From a bacterium (GTDB taxonomy: Bacteria; Desulfobacterota; Binatia; UBA12015): a stretch of 5,379 bases of DNA. The notes beneath the pieces were generated by a model that did not search any database, was not told where the DNA came from, and worked only from the letters and a program-made list of their open reading frames with translations. Location: positions 1 through 5,379 of the forward strand of contig JAPOLW010000308.1 of the NCBI GenBank assembly GCA_029976905.1, in the 5' to 3' direction. Positions 1 to 5,379 of this stretch are shown piece after piece. Position 1 is the first letter of the stretch. The number at the start of each line of letters is the position of its first letter. A program made the position numbers and the translations under genes.

Positions 1-1887
1 TGGATTGCGCTGGCTCGCACCGGAGAGCATCCGGTGGCGCGCGCGCGACAGATGGAGCTGGCTTCGCGCGCGCGTCATGCCAACGTAGCTCAGTCGCCGC
101 TCCTCCTCGATGGAGCCATCGTCGAGGGCGCGCGCGTGCGGGAAGACGTGCTCTTCCATGCCGACCAGGTGAACGACGGGGAATTCGAGACCCTTGGAAT
201 TGTGGAGGGTCATCAAGCTCACCACACCGCCCTGCGCGTCGACGACGTCGAGACCGGAGACCAGGGCGGCCTGCTCGAGAAAAGCGTCGATGGCGGTGAG
301 GCCCTCGGGAAGGGCGCCGGCTTCGTCGACCTCGCGCGCGGCACCTACGAGTTCTTCGAGGTTATCGGCGCGCGTGATCGACTCCTCGGAGCCTTCCGAC
401 TGCAGGCGGGCGAGCATCCCCGTCTCATGGATGACCGCGCTCACGACGTCGGAGAGACTGGAATCGCCGAGGCGCGACCGCAGGTCTGCAATCATGCGCC
501 AGAAGTCGACGACCCGCGTCGCGCTGGCGCGTGCCACGCGCACCGACGACGGATCGTCGGCGAGTCCCTCGATGACCTTTGCAATCGACGATCCGCGCGC
601 ACGGGCCGCTTCCGTCAGGGCCCGAACGGTCGTGGCGCCGATGCCCCGGGTTGGCACGTTGATGATGCGGGTCAGGGAAACGTCGTCATCGGGGTTGGTG
701 AGAACCCGGAGATAGGCGAGGACGTCTTTGACCTCTTTGCGGTCGTAGAAACGCACGCCGCCGACGAGGACGTAGCGGAGTCCACGTCGGACGAATTCCT
801 CTTCGAGGATGCGTGACTGGGCGTTGGTGCGATAGAAGACGGCGATCTCGCTCGGCGACCGGCCGCGCAGGACTGCGGCGTGGATTTCACTCGCCACCCA
901 CCGGGCCTCGGCGCGATCGTCGGGGAAGACGGCGAGAGTGACCTTCTCCCCGTCGTCGTTTTCGGTCCAGAGCTTCTTGCCGTGGCGGCCGGCATTGCGC
1001 TCGATCACCGCACCGGCGGCGGCGAGGATGTTTCCGGTCGAGCGATAGTTCTGTTCGAGTCGGACGACATGGGCGTCCGGGTGGTCGCGCTCGAACTCGA
1101 GGATGGCTCGCACCGTGGCGCCCCGGAACCCGTAGATGGACTGATCGTCGTCGCCGACCACGCAGAGGTTCCCGGTGCGTCCGGCGATGAAGTCGATCAG
1201 GAGATATTGGGCGTGGTTGATGTCCTGGTATTCGTCCACGAGGACGTGGCGGAAGCGGCGCCGGAAGCGGGTCCGCAGATCCTGGTGTTCGCGCAGTACG
1301 CGCACCATCGCCGTGATCAGGCTTCCGAAATCGAGCGCCCCGGCTCGCTCGAGCAGGTCTTCGTACCGGAGGGCCGCCTGGACCATCGTCTCGTCGCGAA
1401 CGCCCTCGTGGCCGGAGCCGCCGGTGCGGAGATCCACGGCGTGGTTCTTGCTGCGGTCGAGAAAGCTGCGCAGCGCGCGTGGCGCGACGATGTCCTCGGG
1501 GATCTCGAGTTCCTGGAGGGCGCGCCGACACAGCGCGAGGGAGTCGGCATCGTCGTAGATGGCAAAGGAGTTCGGGAGTCCGAGTCGGCCTGCGTAGCGG
1601 CGCAGCCAGCGCGCGCATGTCGCGTGGAAGGTTCCCACGGTGAGGCCGCCGAGGTCGCCTTCGAGCAGACTTTCGAGGCGTTCGCGCATCTCGCGGGCCG
1701 CCTTGTTGGTGAACGTGACGGCGAGGATTTCCTCCGGCCGGGCCTCCCCCGATTCGATGAGACGGGCGATGCGGTGCGTGAGGACGCGGGTTTTCCCGCT
1801 GCCCGCTCCCGCAAGGACGAGCAGCGGACCGTCGCCGTGCGTCACTGCTTCTCGCTGGGGCGCGTTCAGTTCGCCGAGATCGATCAC
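1..1887 (-). CDS. uvrD: UvrD/PcrA-type superfamily 1 DNA helicase, C-terminus cut by window edge
   Basis: ATP-dependent 3'-5' DNA helicase of the UvrD/PcrA/Rep family. In known members it acts in nucleotide excision repair, mismatch repair and clearing proteins from DNA. The 629 visible codons were read by reverse translation and carry the full motif series: Q-motif Gln11, Walker A AGAGSGKT (26-33), motif Ia TFTNKAA (58-64), TVGTFHA (83-89), ALDF (184-187), Walker B VDEYQD (217-222), motif III GDDDQSIYGFRGA (245-257), QNYRST (279-284), VFYRTN (350-355), motif V LMTLHNSKGLEF (558-569) and motif VI ERRLSYVGMTRA (596-607). All catalytic residues look intact. The family is usually about 700-780 residues, so roughly the last 90-150, including the Tudor-like tail, lie beyond base 1. 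The GTG start is well supported: no ATG, GTG or TTG occurs in frame upstream to 2040, and the first in-frame Met (67) follows Walker A. No strong Shine-Dalgarno precedes it. Whether it is uvrD or pcrA by orthology cannot be told here. Confidence 0.96.
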   Translation of the reverse strand, partial: MIDLGELNAPQREAVTHGDGPLLVLAGAGSGKTRVLTHRIARLIESGEARPEEILAVTFTNKAAREMRERLESLLEGDLGGLTVGTFHATCARWLRRYAGRLGLPNSFAIYDDADSLALCRRALQELEIPEDIVAPRALRSFLDRSKNHAVDLRTGGSGHEGVRDETMVQAALRYEDLLERAGALDFGSLITAMVRVLREHQDLRTRFRRRFRHVLVDEYQDINHAQYLLIDFIAGRTGNLCVVGDDDQSIYGFRGATVRAILEFERDHPDAHVVRLEQNYRSTGNILAAAGAVIERNAGRHGKKLWTENDDGEKVTLAVFPDDRAEARWVASEIHAAVLRGRSPSEIAVFYRTNAQSRILEEEFVRRGLRYVLVGGVRFYDRKEVKDVLAYLRVLTNPDDDVSLTRIINVPTRGIGATTVRALTEAARARGSSIAKVIEGLADDPSSVRVARASATRVVDFWRMIADLRSRLGDSSLSDVVSAVIHETGMLARLQSEGSEESITRADNLEELVGAAREVDEAGALPEGLTAIDAFLEQAALVSGLDVVDAQGGVVSLMTLHNSKGLEFPVVHLVGMEEHVFPHARALDDGSIEEERRLSYVGMTRARSQLHLSRARHRMLSGASQRNP

Positions 1888-1930
1888 CAGTGCGCAGAGA
1901 CTACCGTACGCAAGCGAAAAGGGAACCCGA

Positions 1931-1958
1931 GGGGACGGTGGTCGGGGGATGGGGTGGG
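1931..1958 (+). other. G-rich tract with possible G-quadruplex potential
   Basis: The plus strand carries runs of G: 4 at 1931-1934, two pairs at 1937-1941, 5 at 1944-1948, 4 at 1951-1954 and 3 at 1956-1958. The last three runs are separated by only 2 and 1 bases. The first long run is 9 bases away, so this is not a strict G3+/loop 1-7 motif unless a long loop is allowed. It would be C-rich in a helicase transcript and G-rich in any lipocalin transcript that starts upstream of it. Confidence 0.35.
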
Positions 1959-1973
1959 ATCGCAGGCGCCGCG

Positions 1974-1979
1974 ATTGTA
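1974..1979 (-). promoter_or_regulatory. Possible -10 element (TACAAT) for the helicase gene
   Basis: On the minus strand this hexamer reads TACAAT, one base from the sigma-70 consensus TATAAT, in an otherwise very GC-rich region. A transcript from here would have a leader of about 80 bases before the helicase GTG. No good TTGACA-like -35 sits 16-18 bases upstream, so this is a weak prediction. Confidence 0.25.
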
Positions 1980-2020
1980 GACGAGAGGAGCAAAGCCAGG
2001 GCTGGGTTGCGGTCTGGCCG

Positions 2021-2025
2021 GGAGG
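2021..2025 (+). promoter_or_regulatory. Ribosome binding site of the lipocalin gene
   Basis: GGAGG lies 7 bases before the ATG at 2033, an ideal Shine-Dalgarno and spacing. It decides the start: the reading frame is open much further upstream (to before 1640), but that part is antisense to the helicase gene. The lipoprotein signal peptide begins right at this ATG. Confidence 0.85.
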
Positions 2026-2032
2026 AAAAGCG

Positions 2033-2635
2033 ATGAGGACGTTCGTGCACCGCCTCGGAAGTGCGGTTTGGATGCTGTTGCTCGGGCTCGGCGGCTGCAC
2101 CGGGATCCCACGGGGCCTCGAGCCGGTTTCAGGCTTCGAGCAGGACCGCTATCTCGGCACCTGGTACGAGATCGCTCGTCTCGACCATTCCTTCGAGGCC
2201 GGGCTCGAGGACGTTTCGGCCACCTACTCGCCCCGCTCCGACGGCGGCATCGAGGTCCGCAACCGTGGCTATGACCCCGCGCGCGGAGAGTGGCGCGAAG
2301 CCGTAGGGCGCGCCTATGCGCAGGGAGATCCCACGGTGGGCTCGTTGGAGGTGAGCTTCTTCGGACCCTTCTACGGCGGCTATCACGTCATCGACCTCGA
2401 TCGGGAGGACTACGGATACGCGGTGGTGGTCGGGCCGACCCGGGACTACCTCTGGTTTCTCTCCCGCACCCGAACCCTCGCCGAGGGGCGTCGCGACGCT
2501 CTGGTCGACCTGGCCCGCGCCGCGGGATTCGACGTCGACGGACTCATCTGGGTTCCCCAGAATCGAGACGATCCCGCCCTTGCTCCCACAGAGAGTCAGG
2601 ACGGGGGGAATTCACCGAGCAGCCGCCGCTCGTAG
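2033..2635 (+). CDS. blc: Blc-type bacterial lipocalin, outer-membrane lipoprotein
   Basis: A 200-residue lipocalin, closely similar to E. coli Blc as I recall that sequence. Family members bind fatty acids or lysophospholipids in a beta-barrel and are linked to envelope maintenance under stress. The N-terminus is a lipoprotein signal: MRTFVHR, a hydrophobic stretch (about 8-20) and lipobox LGGC with Cys22 as the acylation site. Thr at +2 is compatible with outer-membrane sorting. The mature part has the lipocalin signature RYLGTWYEIARLDHSFE (39-55, with the invariant Trp44), the block SFFGPFYGGY (108-117) and the closing YLWFLSRTRTL (139-149) with the conserved Arg145. The C-terminus reads IWVPQ, where E. 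coli Blc nearly ends, followed by about 24 hydrophilic residues rich in Asp, Ser and Arg. This tail lies largely over the end of the convergent glycosyltransferase gene. The gene stands alone with its own strong ribosome binding site. It is unlikely to be anything else. Confidence 0.95.
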   Translation: MRTFVHRLGSAVWMLLLGLGGCTGIPRGLEPVSGFEQDRYLGTWYEIARLDHSFEAGLEDVSATYSPRSDGGIEVRNRGYDPARGEWREAVGRAYAQGDPTVGSLEVSFFGPFYGGYHVIDLDREDYGYAVVVGPTRDYLWFLSRTRTLAEGRRDALVDLARAAGFDVDGLIWVPQNRDDPALAPTESQDGGNSPSSRRS

Positions 2636-3801
2636 GCCGCGAGGCTGTACTCTTCGGTCACGTAGCGGCGTCCGGCGGCGCCGAGCGTCCCGGCGAGTTC
2701 GGGGGAGCGCCGGAGGCGGTCCACGGCCAGGCAGAATTCGGCGCCATCACGGACCCACAGCCCCGCCTTGCCGCGACGGCAATGCTCGACGAGGGCATCG
2801 GTGGCCGCGTTGACCAGCAGCGGTGTGCGGGCGGCCATCGCTTCGAGCGCGACGATGCCGAGACTTTCGTACGGCGAGGGATGGACGAAGGCGAGCGCCC
2901 GTCGCATCAGAGCGCGCTTGGTCTTCTCGTCGACGAAGCCGCGCGCTTCGAGCCCCGGAAGGCGGGGAAGGGAGGAGGGCGATTCGCCGATCAGAACGAG
3001 GCGGGGTGGATCCGGATCCACCCGCCGGAGCGCCGCGTACCAATCGAGAAGTTCGAGACTGCCCTTCTGGGGGTCCACGCGCCCGGCATAGAGGAGGAAG
3101 GGATCGCGCGTGCGGTCGTCGGGCGGGAGATCCGGCGGCACGTCGATGCCGTAGCCCAGAAGGCGGGTTTCGATGGATTGGTCTGGATAGAGCCGGCGGA
3201 CCAACTGCCGCTCGGAATCGGTCGAGCACAAGAGCGTCGCGCGGCCGAGGCGCCGTCCGAAGGCGGGCAGATAGGCGGGCGGTTCATCGTGCAGGGTCGG
3301 CACCACACGAGCACGCGCCGGGTCGACGACGGCAAGTCCGTCGTATGTGGTCGGGTAGAGATAGGTCACGAAGAGCACCCGGTCGAAATCGCCGGCGGCG
3401 AGTTCGGAGACGAGTTCGGGAGCGATCGGCCCCTGCCCGCGAATGAACTGCTCCTGCAGCGGTTCTGGCCAGGCCCGCACACGGGCGGCGAAGGCGTTGC
3501 GGATCGCGGGCGGCAGTCGGGCGAAGGCGGCCGCCTCGAAGCCGTCGTGCAGGAGTTCGGAGAGGACGGACCAGCCGGGAGCGCGGCCACGCGTGATCTC
3601 GAAGCGGCGCACGCGCACGCCCTCGACCTCACCGGGGCCGGCCGGGTAGGCCCGGGCCCACTGATGATAGTCGCCGGCGGTCGTCGTCCAGACCTCGACA
3701 TCGTGATGGGGGGCGAGGAGACCCGCCATGAGTGCGGCGTGCCGCTCGGCTCCACCGAGTAGTTCCGGACCATAGCGCTGGACGACGAGGCGAATCCGCA
3801 T
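2596..3801 (-). CDS. GT4-family glycosyltransferase (QRYG / HDEP subfamily)
   Basis: A 401-residue GT-B glycosyltransferase that probably adds a sugar from a nucleotide donor to a growing surface glycan on the cytoplasmic side of the membrane. The N-terminal domain opens with RLVVQRYGPELLGGAERHA (4-22), the glycine-rich acceptor-side loop. It continues with VWTTTAGDYHQWA (37-49), QGP (123-125), VTYLYPTTYDGL (145-156) and HDEP (171-174). I associate this set with a distinct GT4 subfamily found in polysaccharide clusters. The C-terminal donor domain has YAGRVDPQKG (238-247, with the phosphate-contacting Arg241 and Lys246), HPSPYE and the E-x7-E motif (Glu312, Glu320). No signal peptide or membrane segment is seen. 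It is complete. The ATG lies 3 bases after the upstream glycosyltransferase stop, so the two are almost certainly co-transcribed; only a weak GGGA precedes it. Its last 40 bases overlap the end of the lipocalin gene on the other strand. Donor sugar, acceptor and linkage cannot be read from sequence. Confidence 0.92.
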   Translation of the reverse strand: MRIRLVVQRYGPELLGGAERHAALMAGLLAPHHDVEVWTTTAGDYHQWARAYPAGPGEVEGVRVRRFEITRGRAPGWSVLSELLHDGFEAAAFARLPPAIRNAFAARVRAWPEPLQEQFIRGQGPIAPELVSELAAGDFDRVLFVTYLYPTTYDGLAVVDPARARVVPTLHDEPPAYLPAFGRRLGRATLLCSTDSERQLVRRLYPDQSIETRLLGYGIDVPPDLPPDDRTRDPFLLYAGRVDPQKGSLELLDWYAALRRVDPDPPRLVLIGESPSSLPRLPGLEARGFVDEKTKRALMRRALAFVHPSPYESLGIVALEAMAARTPLLVNAATDALVEHCRRGKAGLWVRDGAEFCLAVDRLRRSPELAGTLGAAGRRYVTEEYSLAAYERRLLGEFPPS

Positions 3802-3804
3802 GGC

Positions 3805-4899
3805 TCAGATTCCCGTCAGCGCGTCGCGCAAGGCGCGCTCGAGAACGGCGGGCGAGAAGCGGTCGCGAATCGTCGCAGATTGCTGCTCGACCAGCTTTTG
3901 TCGCAGCATCGGGTCGTGCGTGACGCGGTGGTAGGCCGTCGCGACGACATCGGTCTCGGGCGGCAGCACCAGTGTCCGGTCGCCCAGTGTCGAACGGACG
4001 CCGGGCTCCTCGACGGCGAGAATCGGGACGGCGCACTCGGCCGCCTCCACCAGGGGAACGCAGAAGCCTTCGTGTTCGGAGCAGCAGACGAAAGCCGTTG
4101 CCGTCAGGTAGGCGGCCTTGAGAGCCGCGTTCGAAAGGGTGCCGCAGAACTCGAGAGAGGAGCGCAGTCCGAGACGATCGATGTCGTGATCGAGTTGCGC
4201 GGTCCAGGAGTGCAGGCGGGGGTCGGTGGCTCCGACCAGCCGCAGCGGCATCGCCTCGCCGAAGAGTTCGCGGTGGGCGGCGGCGACCCGCAAGAGATGA
4301 CGGTGGCCTTTGTTGGGGGAGATCCGTCCGACGAAGAGGGCGGCCGGACGATTCTGCCATCCACGAAGCGCTTCGAGGTCCGGCGCGACGTCGTCCAGTC
4401 CGCCTGCGGGGCGCAGCGGCGGAACGACGCGAATCCGGTCGGGTGCCGCGCCGGCCTCGCGGAGATCGTCGGCGTTGCGCGTGGAGGCGGCCAGGTGGCG
4501 AACCACCCGTGGGTCGCATGCGAGTTGCTGGCGCTGGGCGAGGCCCCGGATGGATGCATCCGCAAACTCCTCGTTCACTCCGGCAAAGAAGCCCGGCGGC
4601 GTCACGTTGTGGTCGCGCACCACGATGGGGCCGCGCGCCGAGGCAAGCAGCGCCATGCCGTCGTCCCAGCGGCCGCCGGAGTGGTAGAGGGCGACCGTGT
4701 CCTTGCGGGCGAGAAAAGCGCGCGCATCGGGGCAGGTCCCGATCTCCGGGTGCTCCGGGACTCCGCCGGCGAAAATCCTCGCCTTCCATCCCCACCGGCG
4801 CAGCAGCGCGGCCATCGCCGTGGCGTCGTTGCTCGTCGCGTCGTGTTCCGCGAAGGAAGCGAGCAGGATCGCGCACCTACGCGCGGGCAATGACGGCAT
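3805..4899 (-). CDS. GT4-family glycosyltransferase, second of the pair
   Basis: A 364-residue GT-B glycosyltransferase, probably acting on the same glycan as its neighbours. The N-terminal half carries LYHSGGRWDDG (71-81) and RDHNVTPPGFFAG (95-107), similar to the YH...HN(I/V)TP pattern of GT4 enzymes in polysaccharide loci, then a helical segment about 108-150. The C-terminal donor domain has FVGRISPNKGH (189-199, with Arg192 and Lys197) and SEHEGFCVPLVEAAE (274-288) with the E-x7-E pair Glu277 and Glu285. All expected catalytic features are present. No signal peptide or membrane helix is seen. The ATG lies inside the end of the methyltransferase gene (23-base overlap), which suggests translational coupling. 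AGGA sits only 2 bases before this ATG, so a slightly later start such as the in-frame TTG at 4890 cannot be excluded; the first predicted strand (CAILLASF, 9-16) fits both. It is not a duplicate of the next gene, with little likeness outside the shared family motifs. Sugar specificity is unknown. Confidence 0.91.
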   Translation of the reverse strand: MPSLPARRCAILLASFAEHDATSNDATAMAALLRRWGWKARIFAGGVPEHPEIGTCPDARAFLARKDTVALYHSGGRWDDGMALLASARGPIVVRDHNVTPPGFFAGVNEEFADASIRGLAQRQQLACDPRVVRHLAASTRNADDLREAGAAPDRIRVVPPLRPAGGLDDVAPDLEALRGWQNRPAALFVGRISPNKGHRHLLRVAAAHRELFGEAMPLRLVGATDPRLHSWTAQLDHDIDRLGLRSSLEFCGTLSNAALKAAYLTATAFVCCSEHEGFCVPLVEAAECAVPILAVEEPGVRSTLGDRTLVLPPETDVVATAYHRVTHDPMLRQKLVEQQSATIRDRFSPAVLERALRDALTGI

Positions 4900-5379
4900 A
4901 ATCCTGAGGTCCGAAGACGGTCTGGTTCAGGATCGCGGCATTGCGCGCCTCGACGCCACCCGATGCGGGAATTTCCATCCGCGTCTCCAGCTCGACTTCG
5001 CCGGAGTAGCTCAGTTGGACTTCGGAGAAGCCAGCCTCCTCGGCGAGAAATTGGAGGGTCAATGGGTGCAGCGCCTGGCGGTGTGTGGGGTCGATGGTCC
5101 ACGCGCGTGCAAACACGATGAGGCTGGCGAGGTTCACCGTCTCCGCGATGAGGAGCCCACCCGGACGGAGTTTCTGCCGGGCCAGTCGGAAGAATTGGAG
5201 GATGACCGGGAGGGAGAGGTGCTCCAGGACCTGGATCGCGGTGACGCCTCCAAGAGAGTCGTCGTCACAGTGCTCGAGCGCAGCGAGCAGATCCCCCTGA
5301 GTGACGTCGAGTCCCTCGGCGCGGCACCGCTCGACGGCGCCCCCGGATTGATCGACGCCACGCGCCCCGACCCCCTGTC
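4877..5379 (-). CDS. Class I SAM-dependent methyltransferase, N-terminus outside window
   Basis: The C-terminal 166 residues of a class I (Rossmann) methyltransferase; the reading frame is open to the right edge. The S-adenosylmethionine glycine loop (motif I) lies outside the window. What is visible starts at the next strand, ARGVDQS, with the acidic Asp expected to bind the ribose. Then come TQGDLLAAL, VTAIQVLEHL (the post-II/motif IV region), LRPGGLLIAETVN, DPTHRQALHP (DPTHR at 5078-5092) and FLAEEAGF. LRPGG...ET.N together with DPTHR and FL.E.aGF matches a methyltransferase subfamily that I know from O-antigen and other polysaccharide clusters, where such enzymes methylate sugars or cap chain ends. 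Many relatives read ETPNP where this one reads ETVNL. It is the first visible gene of a leftward operon and overlaps the following glycosyltransferase start by 23 bases. Internal GTG codons such as 5137 are not real starts, because homology continues upstream of them. The methylated substrate is unknown, and a fusion to a further upstream domain is possible. Confidence 0.9.
   Translation of the reverse strand, partial: QGVGARGVDQSGGAVERCRAEGLDVTQGDLLAALEHCDDDSLGGVTAIQVLEHLSLPVILQFFRLARQKLRPGGLLIAETVNLASLIVFARAWTIDPTHRQALHPLTLQFLAEEAGFSEVQLSYSGEVELETRMEIPASGGVEARNAAILNQTVFGPQDYAVIARA

Larger units (their letters stand above)
1888..2032. other. Divergent intergenic region between helicase and lipocalin genes
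   Basis: These 145 bases separate two genes read in opposite directions, so they should hold the promoters of both. The sequence shows a G-rich tract at 1931-1958, a TACAAT on the minus strand at 1974-1979 and a GGAGG ribosome binding site at 2021-2025. I see no recognisable operator (for example a LexA-type palindrome) and no convincing -35/-10 pair for the lipocalin gene. The minus-strand helicase frame stays open through this region but contains no usual start codon. Confidence 0.7.

Noticed and set aside
39..76. Alternating CG tracts (possible Z-DNA)
   Set aside because: They encode Ala/Arg residues of the helicase just after motif VI; short CG runs are expected at this GC content.
34..816. 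Open frame of 260 codons on the plus strand opposite the helicase C-terminal half
   Set aside because: Antisense to helicase motifs V and VI and in the same codon register as the previous shadow. Composition is an Asp/Glu/Gly/Ala-rich antisense pattern and no family is recognised.
880..1980. Open frame of 366 codons on the plus strand opposite the helicase gene
   Set aside because: The minus strand here carries the complete helicase motif series in frame. The plus-strand translation shows no recognised motif and arises because GC-rich codon use removes stops from the antisense frame.
2548..2560. Inverted repeat CTGGGTTCCCCAG as a possible terminator
   Set aside because: The stem has only 5 pairs with a 3-base loop, no T-run follows on either strand, and it lies inside the lipocalin coding sequence.
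2290..3762. Open frame of 490 codons on the plus strand, longer than the gene it opposes
   Set aside because: It begins inside the lipocalin gene in another frame with Arg-rich sequence and then mirrors the glycosyltransferase. The minus strand has clear GT4 motifs in the correct frame, so length alone is not evidence.
3629..4876. Open frame of 415 codons on the minus strand spanning both glycosyltransferase genes
   Set aside because: The translation is dominated by Arg, Pro, Gly and Ala with no motifs, and it is out of frame with two well-supported glycosyltransferases.
3880..4893. Open frame of 337 codons on the plus strand
   Set aside because: Antisense shadow of the GT4 gene at 3805-4899; no recognisable domain and no ribosome binding site that stands out.
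1..5379. Search by eye for CRISPR repeats, transposon ends, tRNA genes, toxin-antitoxin or defence genes
   Set aside because: No direct repeat array, transposase, tRNA-like fold or defence domain was seen. Apart from one 145-base gap, the window is filled by five identified genes.

Overview
This is a GC-rich window (codon third positions almost all G or C) from what looks like a Gram-negative bacterium. The Gram-negative reading rests on an outer-membrane lipocalin lipoprotein of the Blc type and on a surface-glycan-type gene group. The helicase helicase motif V reads HNSKGLEF, and the glycosyltransferase and methyltransferase subfamilies resemble those I associate with Myxococcota and other deltaproteobacteria-like lineages. 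That taxonomic reading is an inference, and the window has no rRNA or other marker to settle it.

Layout. (1) Bases 1-1887, minus strand: most of a UvrD/PcrA superfamily 1 DNA helicase, starting at a GTG and cut at its C-terminus by the left edge. (2) Bases 1888-2032: a 145-base divergent intergenic region with a G-rich tract, a possible -10 element for the helicase and a good ribosome binding site for the next gene. (3) Bases 2033-2635, plus strand: a Blc-type bacterial lipocalin lipoprotein. (4) Bases 2596-5379, minus strand: three tightly packed genes read leftwards. They are a SAM-dependent methyltransferase (5' end outside the window), then a GT4 glycosyltransferase overlapping it by 23 bases, then a second GT4 glycosyltransferase 3 bases further on. 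The last gene runs convergently into the lipocalin gene, and the two coding ends overlap by 40 bases.

How the genes work together. The methyltransferase and the two glycosyltransferases look like the downstream end of a polysaccharide operon (O-antigen, exopolysaccharide or similar) that continues beyond the right edge. The helicase (DNA repair) and the lipocalin (envelope maintenance) are separate housekeeping-type units with their own divergent promoters.

I see no mobile element, CRISPR array, tRNA, rRNA or defence system. Nothing here amounts to a clearly undescribed system. The points most worth checking are the convergent coding overlap and the identity of the glycan locus beyond the right edge. 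Several long open frames lie antisense to the real genes; I judge them to be by-products of GC-rich codon use.
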